A stretch of 64,000 bases of DNA, taken from NCBI RefSeq assembly GCF_007860105.1, contig NZ_SJPU01000001.1, positions 1,532,118 through 1,596,117 on the forward strand, given 5' to 3'. Below are positions 21,201-30,281 of the stretch, one piece after another; position 1 is the stretch's first letter, and every line of letters starts with the position of its first letter. Made by a program: the position numbers and the translations under genes. The notes under the pieces are model-generated. The model worked only from the letters and a program-made list of their open reading frames with translations. It did no database searches and had not been told where the DNA came from. This DNA is from Allorhodopirellula heiligendammensis (lineage in GTDB: Bacteria; Planctomycetota; Planctomycetia; Pirellulales; Pirellulaceae).

Positions 21201-22424
21201 CTATGGACATGCGGCGAAGGCCTGCGTCAGATCCGCCTGCAAGTCTGCAAAATCCTCCAAGCCCACCGATAACCGGATTAGTGAATCGGTGATTCCGTAT
21301 TGAGCCCGATCCTCCGGAGCGTATGATGCGTGCGACATCGTCGCAGGTTGCTCGATGAGCGACTCGACCGCGCCCAAACTCACCGCGAGGTGGAACAATC
21401 GCGTGCTGCCACAGAACTTCTTGACTATCTCCAGGTCACCGTCGAGCTCAAACGTAATCATGGCGCCAAAACGCTTGGCCTCATCGGGCAGGCCCGCGTC
21501 GAATAGGTCGCGTGCTCGCGCCGCTTGCGGGTGCGACGCCAAACCGGGATAGAGCACCGATCGGACGCGATCATGTGATTCCAACCATGCCGCCAATTTC
21601 ATGGCCGTGGCGGACTGTTCGCGCACTCGCAGGTCAAGCGTTTTCAGGCCTCTCGAAATCAGGAAACAAGTCATCGGATCGAGCACCGCGCCGGTCGCGT
21701 TTTGGATGAAGTACAACCGGTCGTAAAGCTCTGCGTCGGCGACCGCAAGCGTGCCACCTAAGCAATCACTATGGCCGCCGAGATATTTCGTGGCTGAGTG
21801 CATGACAATGTCGACGCCCCATTGGAGCGGGCGGATGAGGGCCGGCGTGCCAAAGGTATTGTCGACACCGAGCAACACGGCATGCTGCTTCGCAATCTTC
21901 GAAATGGCGGGCAGATCAGGAATCGTCATGCGCGGGTTACCAATCGTTTCCGCCCAAATTAATTTGGTTTCCGGCCGAATCGCTGCTGCGACAGATGTCA
22001 CATCGGTCATGTCGACCAACGATACTTCGATGCCGCTGGCGTCACAGATCCGGTGCAGCAAGCGATAAGCACCTCCGTAGATATCCGTTCCAGCGACAAC
22101 ATGATCGCCCGATCGCAGCAGCATCGTGACGGTATGAATGGCAGCCATGCCAGAGGAGAACGCAAGCGATCCGGTGCAACTCGTGGTTTCAGAACTTTCG
22201 AGTGACGCAAGTGTTTTCTGCAACGCGGTACGAGTTGGATTGCCGCTGCGAGAGTAGTCGAATTGCCCCCACTGCCCTGCCCCGGGCTGACGAAAGGTGC
22301 TCGCGAAATGGACCGGCGCCACGACCGCGCCCGTGGCAGGATCGACTTCGCCACCGACATGAATCGCCCGGGTGCGGAAACCAGCGGAGGAGTTGTCATT
22401 CGACTGAGAGTTGGGGTTATTCAT
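21201..22424 (-). CDS. Cystathionine gamma-synthase/lyase-type PLP enzyme
   Basis: A 407-residue member of the Cys/Met metabolism PLP-dependent family. Diagnostic parts are YSRSGNPTRTALQKTLASLE, FSSGMAAIHTVTMLLRSGDHVV, DIYGGAYRLL, the WAETIGNPRM loop, DNTFGTPALIRPLQWGVDIVMHSATKYLGGHSD with the PLP lysine, and SLGAVESLIEQPATMSH near the C-terminus. These fit cystathionine gamma-synthase or gamma-lyase (MetB/MccB-like); sequence motifs alone do not separate the two. The gene stands alone, so the direction of trans-sulfuration cannot be read from context. The upstream 200 bases show no clear SAM-riboswitch fold. Confidence 0.9.
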   Translation of the reverse strand: MNNPNSQSNDNSSAGFRTRAIHVGGEVDPATGAVVAPVHFASTFRQPGAGQWGQFDYSRSGNPTRTALQKTLASLESSETTSCTGSLAFSSGMAAIHTVTMLLRSGDHVVAGTDIYGGAYRLLHRICDASGIEVSLVDMTDVTSVAAAIRPETKLIWAETIGNPRMTIPDLPAISKIAKQHAVLLGVDNTFGTPALIRPLQWGVDIVMHSATKYLGGHSDCLGGTLAVADAELYDRLYFIQNATGAVLDPMTCFLISRGLKTLDLRVREQSATAMKLAAWLESHDRVRSVLYPGLASHPQAARARDLFDAGLPDEAKRFGAMITFELDGDLEIVKKFCGSTRLFHLAVSLGAVESLIEQPATMSHASYAPEDRAQYGITDSLIRLSVGLEDFADLQADLTQAFAACP

Positions 22425-22514
22425 TTTCGTTCAATCTCCTTGAGAATTGAGGGCAGTCCAAAGCGGCAATCAATGATAGTGACAGGGTGCACCCGCATAG
22501 CCTAGAGGGCCGTT

Positions 22515-22600
22515 GATTTACTAACCCGACACGCCAGCGAGGCAGTTTATCTCGTCTTTCGCTAGCGATTCAGGTTCACGTTCGTGCATCCAAATAGTGA
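22515..22600. repeat. 86-base dispersed intergenic repeat, copy 1
   Basis: It aligns over its full length, without gaps, with 59359-59444 (about three quarters of bases identical by eye), beginning GATTTACTAACCCGA and containing GCCAGCGAGGCAG. A third, more divergent copy may lie at 53191-53240. It sits upstream of the minus-strand PLP-enzyme gene. Confidence 0.6.
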
Positions 22601-22636
22601 CAGCGGCTCGCTTAACAGGCCGGTAGAACGCACGAA

Positions 22637-23284
22637 CTATTTTCCATCGGATGGCAATTGCCAAATCTGATCAACCTGCTCGAGTTCTCGCATTTCGCCA
22701 TTCATTTCCACGTGAGGCTTTCCTTCACGGCGGGTGAGTTCTCTCCACTCGCCAGCAATATGAACCGCATAGTCCTTGCCGGGGCCCATGCGGTGGTCGT
22801 ATCGACCATCCATGTCACTATCGACAAAGTGGATTGAGTCTAGTCCTGTGCCCGTCACGTAAACGTAGGAATCGAGCGTGCCGTCGCCGTCCTCGTCGAT
22901 GACAGTCAAGTGCCGCCCGTCCTTTCCAAAAACTGAAACAGTATCCACCGCATCTTGATCCGCGTCATGGGAGAATAACACGAGCGGCCGGTGCGTTCTG
23001 GAACGGGGATAACAAAGCGCGTCGGAAGAATGCTCTTTTGCAGTAACCAAGGCAAAGTCTCCTACGACGGAACTTTCTGCCGATTTCATCCAAGCAGGCA
23101 ACACTTCCTGTAGCGATACGGGAATGCTGCTTGCGAAAGTCTTGTTCTCTTGGGAAACAGTGCGTCCGCTCGAAAACACGGACGCAGTCGCTATCCCAAG
23201 TGCAAAGCAGACGAGACTCACCACGAGATGGGAGAGACACCGCTGGGACCACTGGGGCATGTGCATGGACTTCGCTGGACACAT
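22637..23284 (-). CDS. Hypothetical secreted or membrane-anchored protein with Ca-loop-like Asp motifs
   Basis: An unrecognised 215-residue protein. A hydrophobic segment at about 18-37 (LVVSLVCFALGIATASVF) should act as signal peptide or anchor. The rest contains several Asp-rich loops resembling calcium-binding repeats: SHDADQDAVDTV, DEDGDGTLDSYVYV and VDSDMDGRYDHR. A polar C-terminal region ends with LEQVDQIWQLPSDGK. Such loops often decorate extracellular planctomycete proteins. It borders the duplicated island but is not itself duplicated. Confidence 0.6.
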   Translation of the reverse strand: MCPAKSMHMPQWSQRCLSHLVVSLVCFALGIATASVFSSGRTVSQENKTFASSIPVSLQEVLPAWMKSAESSVVGDFALVTAKEHSSDALCYPRSRTHRPLVLFSHDADQDAVDTVSVFGKDGRHLTVIDEDGDGTLDSYVYVTGTGLDSIHFVDSDMDGRYDHRMGPGKDYAVHIAGEWRELTRREGKPHVEMNGEMRELEQVDQIWQLPSDGK

Positions 23285-23364
23285 TTGGTTCGATCGAAAG
23301 GTGAAACGAGGAAATCAAGAGAACGTTCACTGTGCGCGACTGCAATAGCACGCGAGTTGCGTTA

Positions 23365-23698
23365 GGCCACAACTGACGGATGCCCGAAAAAAATTTCAAA
23401 CTCTTTTCAGCAGACCCTAATGCCAGCGAAACAGTAATCGAAGCGACGGATGTCGATTTTAGACAGCGATCCGCAATGAATTGGACGATCATGTGTATTG
23501 AGTTGACGTGCTGCGGCGGGTCCTGGCTGGCGAAACGGACTGGTCATCGCTGAGTCCCTCTGCCTGGAGTGACTTGTACCCCAGAATCTACCCGTGTCCA
23601 CCGCAAAATGAACGCCGGCAAGCGTCCAACCGCAAATGAGCCCGACCTCGACAACTCCAAAAATAGCCGTCATCCCACCGGGACGAACGGTGCAGACC
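23365..23698 (+). repeat. Leader segment of the duplicated unit, copy A
   Basis: About 330 bases strongly similar to 26043-26374, from ACTGACGGATGCCC to CCACCGGGACGAAC. In copy B it lies upstream of the large lipase-domain gene; here it runs straight into the relic 3-prime end of that gene. A 57-codon frame (23380-23553) is open in both copies over most of its length but is disrupted by indels at a run of A residues, so coding is doubtful. Confidence 0.75.
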
Positions 23699-23702
23699 CC
23701 GG

Positions 23703-23898
23703 TGATGCTGAATTGGCTGGTGTCGGCATCGTATTTTTCGCTTCAAAGCTCATCCCTGGTGCGGGGCGGGTGAACGTTGCTTCTGAACTCGGGGCGCGAG
23801 CGTATTATATGGGGTTGTCACACACTATACTTTACTATCAGTACGGCCTGATGGTCGATGAAAGCACTGGATGGGACATTCATGGCTATGATCTTTAA
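23703..23898 (+). pseudogene. Relic 3-prime end of a second large lipase-domain gene
   Basis: The frame encodes about 64 residues matching the last residues of the 1247-residue protein (ELAGVGIVF to DIHGYDL), with about seven substitutions. The rest of the gene is absent. The residue matching His1230 of the intact protein, a candidate catalytic His, is Tyr here (TAC at 23842). The frame is accidentally open into the leader repeat from GTG 23569, so a 109-residue hybrid could be made, but there is no sign it is functional. The relic keeps the overlap with the following ankyrin gene. Confidence 0.8.
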
Positions 23899-24943
23899 TA
23901 CATCACGACGTCGTAGGCTACTAAAGTTCGAAGCTGATTTACTACAAATAGCTTTGGCAACGCTGGTGGTTCTGACAATGACACCTGGGTGTGAAGTCCC
24001 GGCGGTGATGAGTTCACTGCTTCCGACTGCCACCTTTCATGAGAAGCTCAATTTGCATGCAGTTGACTTCTTTGAGGATGAACAAGTCGTCGAGCTATGC
24101 GAAGCCATTGAGGACAATGATCTCGATGAGATGAAGCGATTGATTGCGGCGGGGGTTGATGTCAATACGATCGGCAAGGGTGGCGTAACCCCTCTGTTCT
24201 GGGCTTTCCCCGACAACCAGCTCGAAAGATTTGTACTCTTATTGAAAAAGGATGCAGATCCCAACGTCCGTCTCACTTCTGATCTGGGTTTGCCAAACGT
24301 CTTTCGATCGGGAGATACGGTGATGCATTTGGCCGCTCGATCGCAATTCCCAACACAATTTCTCGAGGTGATGAAACATGGGGGTGATCCCACGGTGCCA
24401 GGCAGACACGGTGACACCGTTTTACACGAGATTATCAGAGCTGGGGTGCGAAATGCGCATGAACGAATCGCGGCGGCAGTCGCCAAGGGAGCGGATATCA
24501 ACGCGATCGACCATTTGGAAGCGACACCCATTGAAACTGCCGTAGGACGATTTGGACAATACGACCTGGCGATCGAGTTGCTTGAAATGGGGGCTGACCC
24601 CACGATCGCAAGCGATGAACGACTCGGAAATACCATTCACTCAGTTTTGGCGAATAAGCGTTCGGTCGACAATGGAAAGGGCGTGATGTTCCCGCGTGAA
24701 TATGCCGCCATAGAGCGATTCCTCGCTGCTTTGCAAGTCAAAGGCTACGACGTCGATCAGGCACAGGAGGATATCGAACGCTGGGCCGAGCTTTCGAAGC
24801 AAAACCCTGCACGCCCCGGGTGGTTTCGCAAGAATGAAATATTGCGACTAAAGAAGCGGAATGCGAGGGTTCAAAAAGCAGAACAGCATGCGACCGAACA
24901 AAGCAGCGGAAAACATGTCGAGAAGGCTGATGCCACTCAATGA
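23888..24943 (+). CDS. Ankyrin-repeat lipoprotein, copy A; candidate orphan immunity protein
   Basis: From ATG 23888 the protein has about 351 residues. The N-terminus has an Arg-rich n-region (TSRRRR), a hydrophobic core (LLQIALATLVVLTM) and a TPGC sequence resembling a lipobox, so it is probably lipid-anchored in the periplasm. Ankyrin-like repeats run from about 75 to 260: DVNTIGKGGVTPLFWAF, GDTVMHLAARSQ, HGDTVLHEIIRAGV, GADINAIDHLEATPIETAV and GADPTIASDE. The C-terminus is charged. It differs from copy B at about 11 positions. An earlier in-frame ATG at 23858 exists. It follows only a fragment of the large gene, so its proposed partner is missing here. Confidence 0.82.
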   Translation: MIFNTSRRRRLLKFEADLLQIALATLVVLTMTPGCEVPAVMSSLLPTATFHEKLNLHAVDFFEDEQVVELCEAIEDNDLDEMKRLIAAGVDVNTIGKGGVTPLFWAFPDNQLERFVLLLKKDADPNVRLTSDLGLPNVFRSGDTVMHLAARSQFPTQFLEVMKHGGDPTVPGRHGDTVLHEIIRAGVRNAHERIAAAVAKGADINAIDHLEATPIETAVGRFGQYDLAIELLEMGADPTIASDERLGNTIHSVLANKRSVDNGKGVMFPREYAAIERFLAALQVKGYDVDQAQEDIERWAELSKQNPARPGWFRKNEILRLKKRNARVQKAEQHATEQSSGKHVEKADATQ

Positions 24944-25043
24944 AACATCTACTAGCTTTTGTCATGAGGCGATGAGGACGGTCAGTTCAAAGAGACCGGC
25001 ACCTCGTCCACGGAGATCACGGGTACGCCCACAGGAAATGCAA

Positions 25044-25267
25044 ATGTCTTTCATACATATTCTGCGATTTCAAACACTGCTCGTGTCGTCAGTTTGTATG
25101 CCAGCAGCAGCCTGGTGTTCAGAAGATGGCTGCGGTTCTGGGCCTGCTGTTTCAGCGGCAGTCCAAGTCGATGCCGGCGACACTTCTAGCAGCAGTTTAA
25201 GCCGCGTGTATCTCGATCTCGACATTGATAGCGACAACAACGATGGCTTGTTGCTGCCTTACAGCCT
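25044..25267 (+). pseudogene. Truncated secreted protein with DLDIDSDNN motif
   Basis: From ATG 25044 a signal-peptide-like start (LRFQTLLVSSVCMPAAAW) leads to VYLDLDIDSDNNDGLLLP. The same motif occurs near residue 790 of the large lipase-domain protein (GIDLDIDSDNNNGFNYP), so this is probably the beginning of a related gene. Similarity stops where the IS1182-type remnant begins. A frame continues to 25325 but the residues after 25260 look unrelated. I treat it as a broken gene. Confidence 0.5.
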
Positions 25268-25324
25268 ATTAATTTTCAACACGCTCGCGCTATCTTCTAT
25301 GCTTCACATTTTGGAGAGGTATTG

Positions 25325-25906
25325 ATGGCACTTGGCAAGCGAAGGCCAGAACGGTAGGACACGTTCTGGGTCACTGCCGATAAACTCAGCAATGGACCGC
25401 GGAACGTTTTCTACGACCGGCTCGATCAGTTACTCGCCGAGATCGATTTCGACGGCAAACTGGAGTTGGCAGTCAAGCCGTTTTATCAGAAGACGGGACG
25501 CAAATGCCTTCCACCGGGCATCTATTTCCGCATGATCTTCATCGGCTATTTTGAAGATATCTCCTGCCAGCGAGGCATCGCGTGGCGGTGCGACGACAGC
25601 CGATCGCTGGCTCGATTCCTTGGCTACGGCCCCGGTGAATCCATGCCCGATCACAGCACACTGTCGCTTACCCGCCAACGACTGCCGATGGAGATCCACC
25701 AGTGTGCCTTTGAACTGATTTTGCAAGCGACCCGTGACAACGGACAGCTTCGAGGCAAGACGAACGGCGTCGACGCAACGGACCTCGAAGCCAACGCATC
25801 ACTCAAGAGCATCGTTCGCAAAGACAACGGCGATGATTGGCGGGCCTACCTGAAAAAGCTCTACGAAGAAGAGACAGGCAAAAGCGATCCATCTTCCGTA
25901 TCCTAG
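25325..25906 (+). mobile_element. IS1182-family transposase remnant (premature stop, C-terminus missing)
   Basis: The frame starts MALGKRRPER and matches the N-terminal part of IS1182-type transposases: PFYQKTGRKCLPPGIYFRMI, IGYFEDISCQRGIAWRC, MPDHSTLSLTRQRLP and GKTNGVDATDLEANA. An amber codon interrupts it at 25355-25357, and it ends at 25906 after about 190 codons, where a full transposase would have over 400. The first catalytic Asp region (GVDATDLEANASL) is present and the rest of the DDE domain is absent. Good GGAGAGG lies before the ATG. No terminal repeats were identified. Confidence 0.82.
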
Positions 25907-26042
25907 ATCGCCATAACAGTCCAATCATCGAATCAATGACCGATTGCTGGTCCGCTTCAACTCAGACAGGACCAATTTCATCCAAAGCCTAAGTTCGCTG
26001 GCCGATGACCAGTGACTGGGCGTAAATCAACAGGCGGTCAGC

Positions 26043-26374
26043 CCACGACTGACGGATGCCCAAAAAAATTCAAGCTCTTTTCAGCAGACCCTAATGCCAG
26101 CGAAACAGTAATCGAAACGACGGATGTCGATTTTAGACAGCGATCCGCAATGAATTGGACGATCATGTGTATTGAGTTGACGTGCTGCGGCGGGTCCTGC
26201 CTGGCGAAACGGACTGGTCATCGCTGAGTCCCTCTGCCTGGAGAGACTCACATCCCAGAATTTATCCGTGTCCACCGCAAAATGAACGCCGGCAAGCGTC
26301 CAAACCGCGAATGAGCCCGACCTCGAAACTCAAAAAATAGCCGTCATCCCACCGGGACGAACAGTGCAGGCCCA
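26043..26374 (+). repeat. Leader segment of the duplicated unit, copy B
   Basis: Matches 23365-23698 with few differences. It ends 163 bases before the ATG of the large gene, so it may hold that gene's promoter or a leader RNA. No known RNA family was recognised. Indels in a run of A residues near its left end distinguish the copies. Confidence 0.75.
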
Positions 26375-26537
26375 CGTTTACAGAAAGCCGCACGTCACTC
26401 ACGTCTCTGCCCAGATGCGAAGAAAAATCTAGTTTTCTAAAGAATTTCCTTGGCATGGGGCGTTCGCTTCCCTAGGGTGGGGGTTGTTGGGTGTGTGGTC
26501 ACCGTTGGCAGCGGCTTTCAGAGAGCGTGGGTCAATC

Positions 26538-29500
26538 ATGAAAACAAAATTTTCAACCTGGAAACGCGTTTCTATTTCTTGGAGAGATCTCGGCACCTCC
26601 AGGGGACTTCCGGCAAAGGTCTCTCCACCACGAGATTCGCGGCGGAGGTTGAGTGTTGAAACACTTTGCCCACGGCAGATGCTCGCCGCTGACTTGGGCG
26701 ATCAGCAGGACCCTCTTCCGGCGAACCTTACGGTCGTTCATACGGAAGTCGCACCGCTCGAAGGAGATGTCAATTTCGATGGTACTCTGACATCCCTCGA
26801 TGCCCTCGAGGTGTTGAACTCAATCAACGATCCCAACGCCTTTCCAGCGAGTCCCAAAATGGACTTAAACCAAAATGGAAAGGTCGATTTGGATGACTAC
26901 GCACTCGTGCTGTCGGCAATTGAATTGCAGAGTCACGCCACGAGCGATGACCAAACGCGATCCGGGGGAGACTCGGTTCCCATGGGCGGGGCCACGCAAT
27001 TGACGAGTGCGTGTGACGCCGATGAGGTGCTGTTATCAACTTTGCTATCGACTCGCGAGAATTTGGAGAGCCAACTTGCAGACGCAACAATTCCCTCTGA
27101 GATCAGTGGGTTGGGTGACCAAATTGCAGCGGTCGATTCATCGATCGCACAGGTTCAAGCGAGATTGGATGATTGCGATGCATACGGTGGAGACGGCGAG
27201 GAGGATGTCGATGGGATGACTGCGGGTACGCAGGAAGATCCGTATAGTGGTGACCCCAATGCTGGTGAAAATGGAACCACCGGAGCCACGACGGGTACGA
27301 ACGACGATCCATACTCCGGGACCAATGGAACGCTGGCGGCAAACAGCGGTACCGATTACAGTGCCTCAACTTATGGCTCAACTGTGGGGTCAAGCCCTGG
27401 TTCAGGCTATGGATCCACCGCAGGTACAACGAGCGGATCAACCATTGACACCGGCGGCACGACCTCGGGCACGACCGATGGCGGCGGCTATGGAACCACG
27501 TCAGGGACGAGCACTGGGACTACGACGGGCTCAACCATCGACGCCGGCTCAGGTGCCTCCGACGGCTCGACGAGTGGAACTTCCTCAGGAGCCACCGCTT
27601 CGGGAACAACACCAGGTACGACCATCTATGGAACCAGCGGAAGCACTTCGGGATCCAGTGAGGGAACGACGTCGGGTTCTACAGAGCCCACCACTTTTGT
27701 CATCGCAGGCTTAAGAGCGGGGATGTTCAATGACTTTCTCGATGGTGATGAAGCACCTCGAGTGGTGCGCGAGGGGAAGAATCTCCGCGTCGCTGGATGG
27801 GTAAATGGTCCTTGGAGCGAACGTCCCGCACCTGATCTCACCGTATTTGCAGACATCAACTTCGATGGGGACTTCGACGACGATGGTGAAATGGTGCGTT
27901 TCAAATCAGGTGAATTTGGGGCGCGATCGAAAGATTACGGTCTCTATGATCAGTACTCTGGATTTGACGCGTACTTTTCGATAATCGACGATGGCATATC
28001 CGAGGTTCAGAACGGTGTTCCTGGAAATAATACTCCCTCGGACGATGTCGAAATTCGCATCGAGTTCACTGGCGAACTGATCGAAAAAACAGCGGAGGTA
28101 AACAACGTTCAGCCGCTATTTACATCGCGGCCCAGCGTGACCACTGAAACGGCGTCGAACGGGTCGAAACTTCTAGTGGTTTCTTCCGCTCTGTGGGATC
28201 CTGGTGTCATGGATCGTCACCATGTCAGCGTAAAATGGGCGGACGGGACAACCTCAAACGCTACGGATGAGTCGACGACCGTCGATCCAGTCACACTTGA
28301 ATACCTGCCAACAAAATGGAAAATAATTCGTGTAGCACGACCGATGCCCACCGACGGTCAACCACTCTACCCGATCACCGTCACGCTCCACGATGACGAC
28401 AAGGGCGACACCAGCTATTTGATTCAAACCAGTGACGTCAGCCGGAACAACGACGATGACAACACGAATGGTATCGAAGATCTCTTCGAAGGGGGATTCG
28501 TCTTAGACGACGATGTCGTTGCACTGGAGCTTAGTTCGATCACGGGCGATCATGTCGCTGCTGCGAACCAGCCGGTGGAGGATCCACCAGCAGGAGATGA
28601 ACCGCCACAGGACCAAGGGGCATCGGAGCCCGAGGGCAATTTTTATCTTGGCTACGATACTCAGCAGATCAAGCTTTGGGACTCCCGGGAAAAGAATATT
28701 CAGTATACGCCAGGTGAGCAAAAGGACGTCGACCACCCGTACACTGGCGAGTCGGACGTATGGATTGAAGGGATTGGCGTGGGCACCACGCGAATCACAC
28801 TAAGCTGGCAACCCAGTTTCGGCGAAGATGAGCCCCCTGACTTCGAGCAGGAGCGGAACATCCTTCTCGGTCATATCAACGTGACTGTGTGGGGCATCGA
28901 TCTCGACATCGACAGCGATAACAATAATGGCTTCAATTATCCCGACAACTCTGAATGGGAGGAATATATAGAAGATAGCGAATACGGGATTGGAAAACTC
29001 GTATACCCGGATGCTTCTCATTTTGTTCCCGTTCGCCTACGTTTGCCGGCAGGACTCAATTTGGAAAGGAACGCTAGCACAATCTCTTTCGATTTTGAAG
29101 CGGCGGGTGCTTCTGGCGTGGTTAATATTTGGAACGTAGCGAAAGCTGCGACACGTATGAATATGAATATCCACGAAGGCGGAAACCGAATCTATGCACA
29201 CGATTCGTATTCGCTTACGGACTTGAACTATGATCCTGGGACAGGTGGGATTACGGTTTTTGTCCAAGGTGCAGACGCGTTTCCACGCCACGCGAAAAAG
29301 AAAGGCATTGACGATGCCGGCAAACCTGATGATCGAATTAAAGTGATCCTAAGTTTACCGGGCACTGCACCACTGGCAGACGAGGTGAAGTATATGGTTG
29401 TTGACGTCGGAACCTTCTACCCAAACCTTCAAGATCGTGAGCAATTACGCAATGCAATGGCTTCCGAAGGTGTGTATGAGCAAGCAGACCTGCCTCAATT

Positions 29501-30281
29501 CGCACTAAGACTGATCAGTGAGGCTGAACTTCGCGAACTCGGCATGTCGTGGTCGATTACTCAACTCATTGGTGAACCCGAGTCAGTACCAGGGTTCAAG
29601 AACGCAATTTACCTGGACTACGTATCGCGCGCGTATGTTCTGGCGTTCGCAGGAACGGACGACTACGACGACATTTTAGTTGACGTTTGGCAAGGCATTG
29701 GTGGCTTTACGGAACAATACCAAGCAGCAATGGATATTGGTTTCGAGTTTGCGAGAGTAGCAAAACGCGTCGATGCTGACCATATTGTCACCGGTCATTC
29801 TCTTGGCGGTGGTCTCGCTAGCGCGGCAGCAGTCGTTGGCAATTTCCGTGCAGATACATTCAATGCTGCTGGACTGATGGAATCTACATTATTCGAACGT
29901 GACCAAGATGGTGTTCGCATTGAGGGCTTAGAACAATTTCCTGGCTCTGTCGAGCGGTTTCGAAACCCATCGATGTTGATCGACGCCTATTATCTTGATT
30001 GGGATATTTTAAGCTTTGTTCAAGACTACAGCCCCGCAGTTATCCCTAGCGCCATCGGAAGAAGATACAAAATGGACGGACCCGTTGATGCTCAATTGGC
30101 AGGTGTCGGTATCGTATTTTTAGCTTCAAAGCTCATCCCTGGTGCGGGGTGGGTGAACGTTGCTTCTGAACTCGGGGCGAGCGCTTATTACATGGGGTTG
30201 TCACATACTACACTTTACTATCAGCACGGCCTAATGGTCGATGAAAGCACTGGATGGGACATTCATGGCTATGATCTTTAA
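26538..30281 (+). CDS. Large secreted protein with dockerin and C-terminal lipase-like domain; candidate toxin
   Basis: ATG 26538 gives 1247 residues. Residues 1-60 are basic and end in a LEPR-like motif (RRRLSVETLCPRQMLAAD) typical of planctomycete exported proteins. A dockerin-type pair of Ca loops follows at about 75-125 (GDVNFDGTLTSLDALEVL, DLNQNGKVDLDDYALVL). Residues 230-395 are a Gly/Ser/Thr-rich linker. Ig- and PKD-like segments occupy about 400-690 and a DLDIDSDNNNGF segment lies near 790. The C-terminal 270 residues look like a lipase (class 3/Mbeg1-like) domain: YVLAFAGTDDYDD, TGHSLGGGLAS with Ser1088, YYLDWDILS with Asp1156, and a final YYQHGLMVDES with His1230. The stop overlaps the ankyrin gene by 11 bases. 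A secreted lipase toxin is the favoured reading; a nutritional lipase is the alternative. Confidence 0.82.
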   Translation: MKTKFSTWKRVSISWRDLGTSRGLPAKVSPPRDSRRRLSVETLCPRQMLAADLGDQQDPLPANLTVVHTEVAPLEGDVNFDGTLTSLDALEVLNSINDPNAFPASPKMDLNQNGKVDLDDYALVLSAIELQSHATSDDQTRSGGDSVPMGGATQLTSACDADEVLLSTLLSTRENLESQLADATIPSEISGLGDQIAAVDSSIAQVQARLDDCDAYGGDGEEDVDGMTAGTQEDPYSGDPNAGENGTTGATTGTNDDPYSGTNGTLAANSGTDYSASTYGSTVGSSPGSGYGSTAGTTSGSTIDTGGTTSGTTDGGGYGTTSGTSTGTTTGSTIDAGSGASDGSTSGTSSGATASGTTPGTTIYGTSGSTSGSSEGTTSGSTEPTTFVIAGLRAGMFNDFLDGDEAPRVVREGKNLRVAGWVNGPWSERPAPDLTVFADINFDGDFDDDGEMVRFKSGEFGARSKDYGLYDQYSGFDAYFSIIDDGISEVQNGVPGNNTPSDDVEIRIEFTGELIEKTAEVNNVQPLFTSRPSVTTETASNGSKLLVVSSALWDPGVMDRHHVSVKWADGTTSNATDESTTVDPVTLEYLPTKWKIIRVARPMPTDGQPLYPITVTLHDDDKGDTSYLIQTSDVSRNNDDDNTNGIEDLFEGGFVLDDDVVALELSSITGDHVAAANQPVEDPPAGDEPPQDQGASEPEGNFYLGYDTQQIKLWDSREKNIQYTPGEQKDVDHPYTGESDVWIEGIGVGTTRITLSWQPSFGEDEPPDFEQERNILLGHINVTVWGIDLDIDSDNNNGFNYPDNSEWEEYIEDSEYGIGKLVYPDASHFVPVRLRLPAGLNLERNASTISFDFEAAGASGVVNIWNVAKAATRMNMNIHEGGNRIYAHDSYSLTDLNYDPGTGGITVFVQGADAFPRHAKKKGIDDAGKPDDRIKVILSLPGTAPLADEVKYMVVDVGTFYPNLQDREQLRNAMASEGVYEQADLPQFALRLISEAELRELGMSWSITQLIGEPESVPGFKNAIYLDYVSRAYVLAFAGTDDYDDILVDVWQGIGGFTEQYQAAMDIGFEFARVAKRVDADHIVTGHSLGGGLASAAAVVGNFRADTFNAAGLMESTLFERDQDGVRIEGLEQFPGSVERFRNPSMLIDAYYLDWDILSFVQDYSPAVIPSAIGRRYKMDGPVDAQLAGVGIVFLASKLIPGAGWVNVASELGASAYYMGLSHTTLYYQHGLMVDESTGWDIHGYDL

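Larger units (their letters stand above)
23699..24973 (+). repeat. Right part of the duplicated unit, copy A
   Basis: Near-identical to about 30083-31356: the last 195 bases of the large gene, the whole ankyrin gene and 30 bases beyond. Similarity stops after GTCATGAGGCGAT. The left boundary shows GACCC microhomology, consistent with an internal deletion joining leader and tail. Confidence 0.8.

Noticed and set aside
22425-22514. SAM riboswitch upstream of the trans-sulfuration gene
   Set aside because: I looked for the expected conserved stems and found no matching pattern.
23380-23553. 57-codon frame in the leader repeat
   Set aside because: It lacks an equivalent ATG in the second copy because of indels in an A run, and it matches no known protein; recorded only as part of the repeat.
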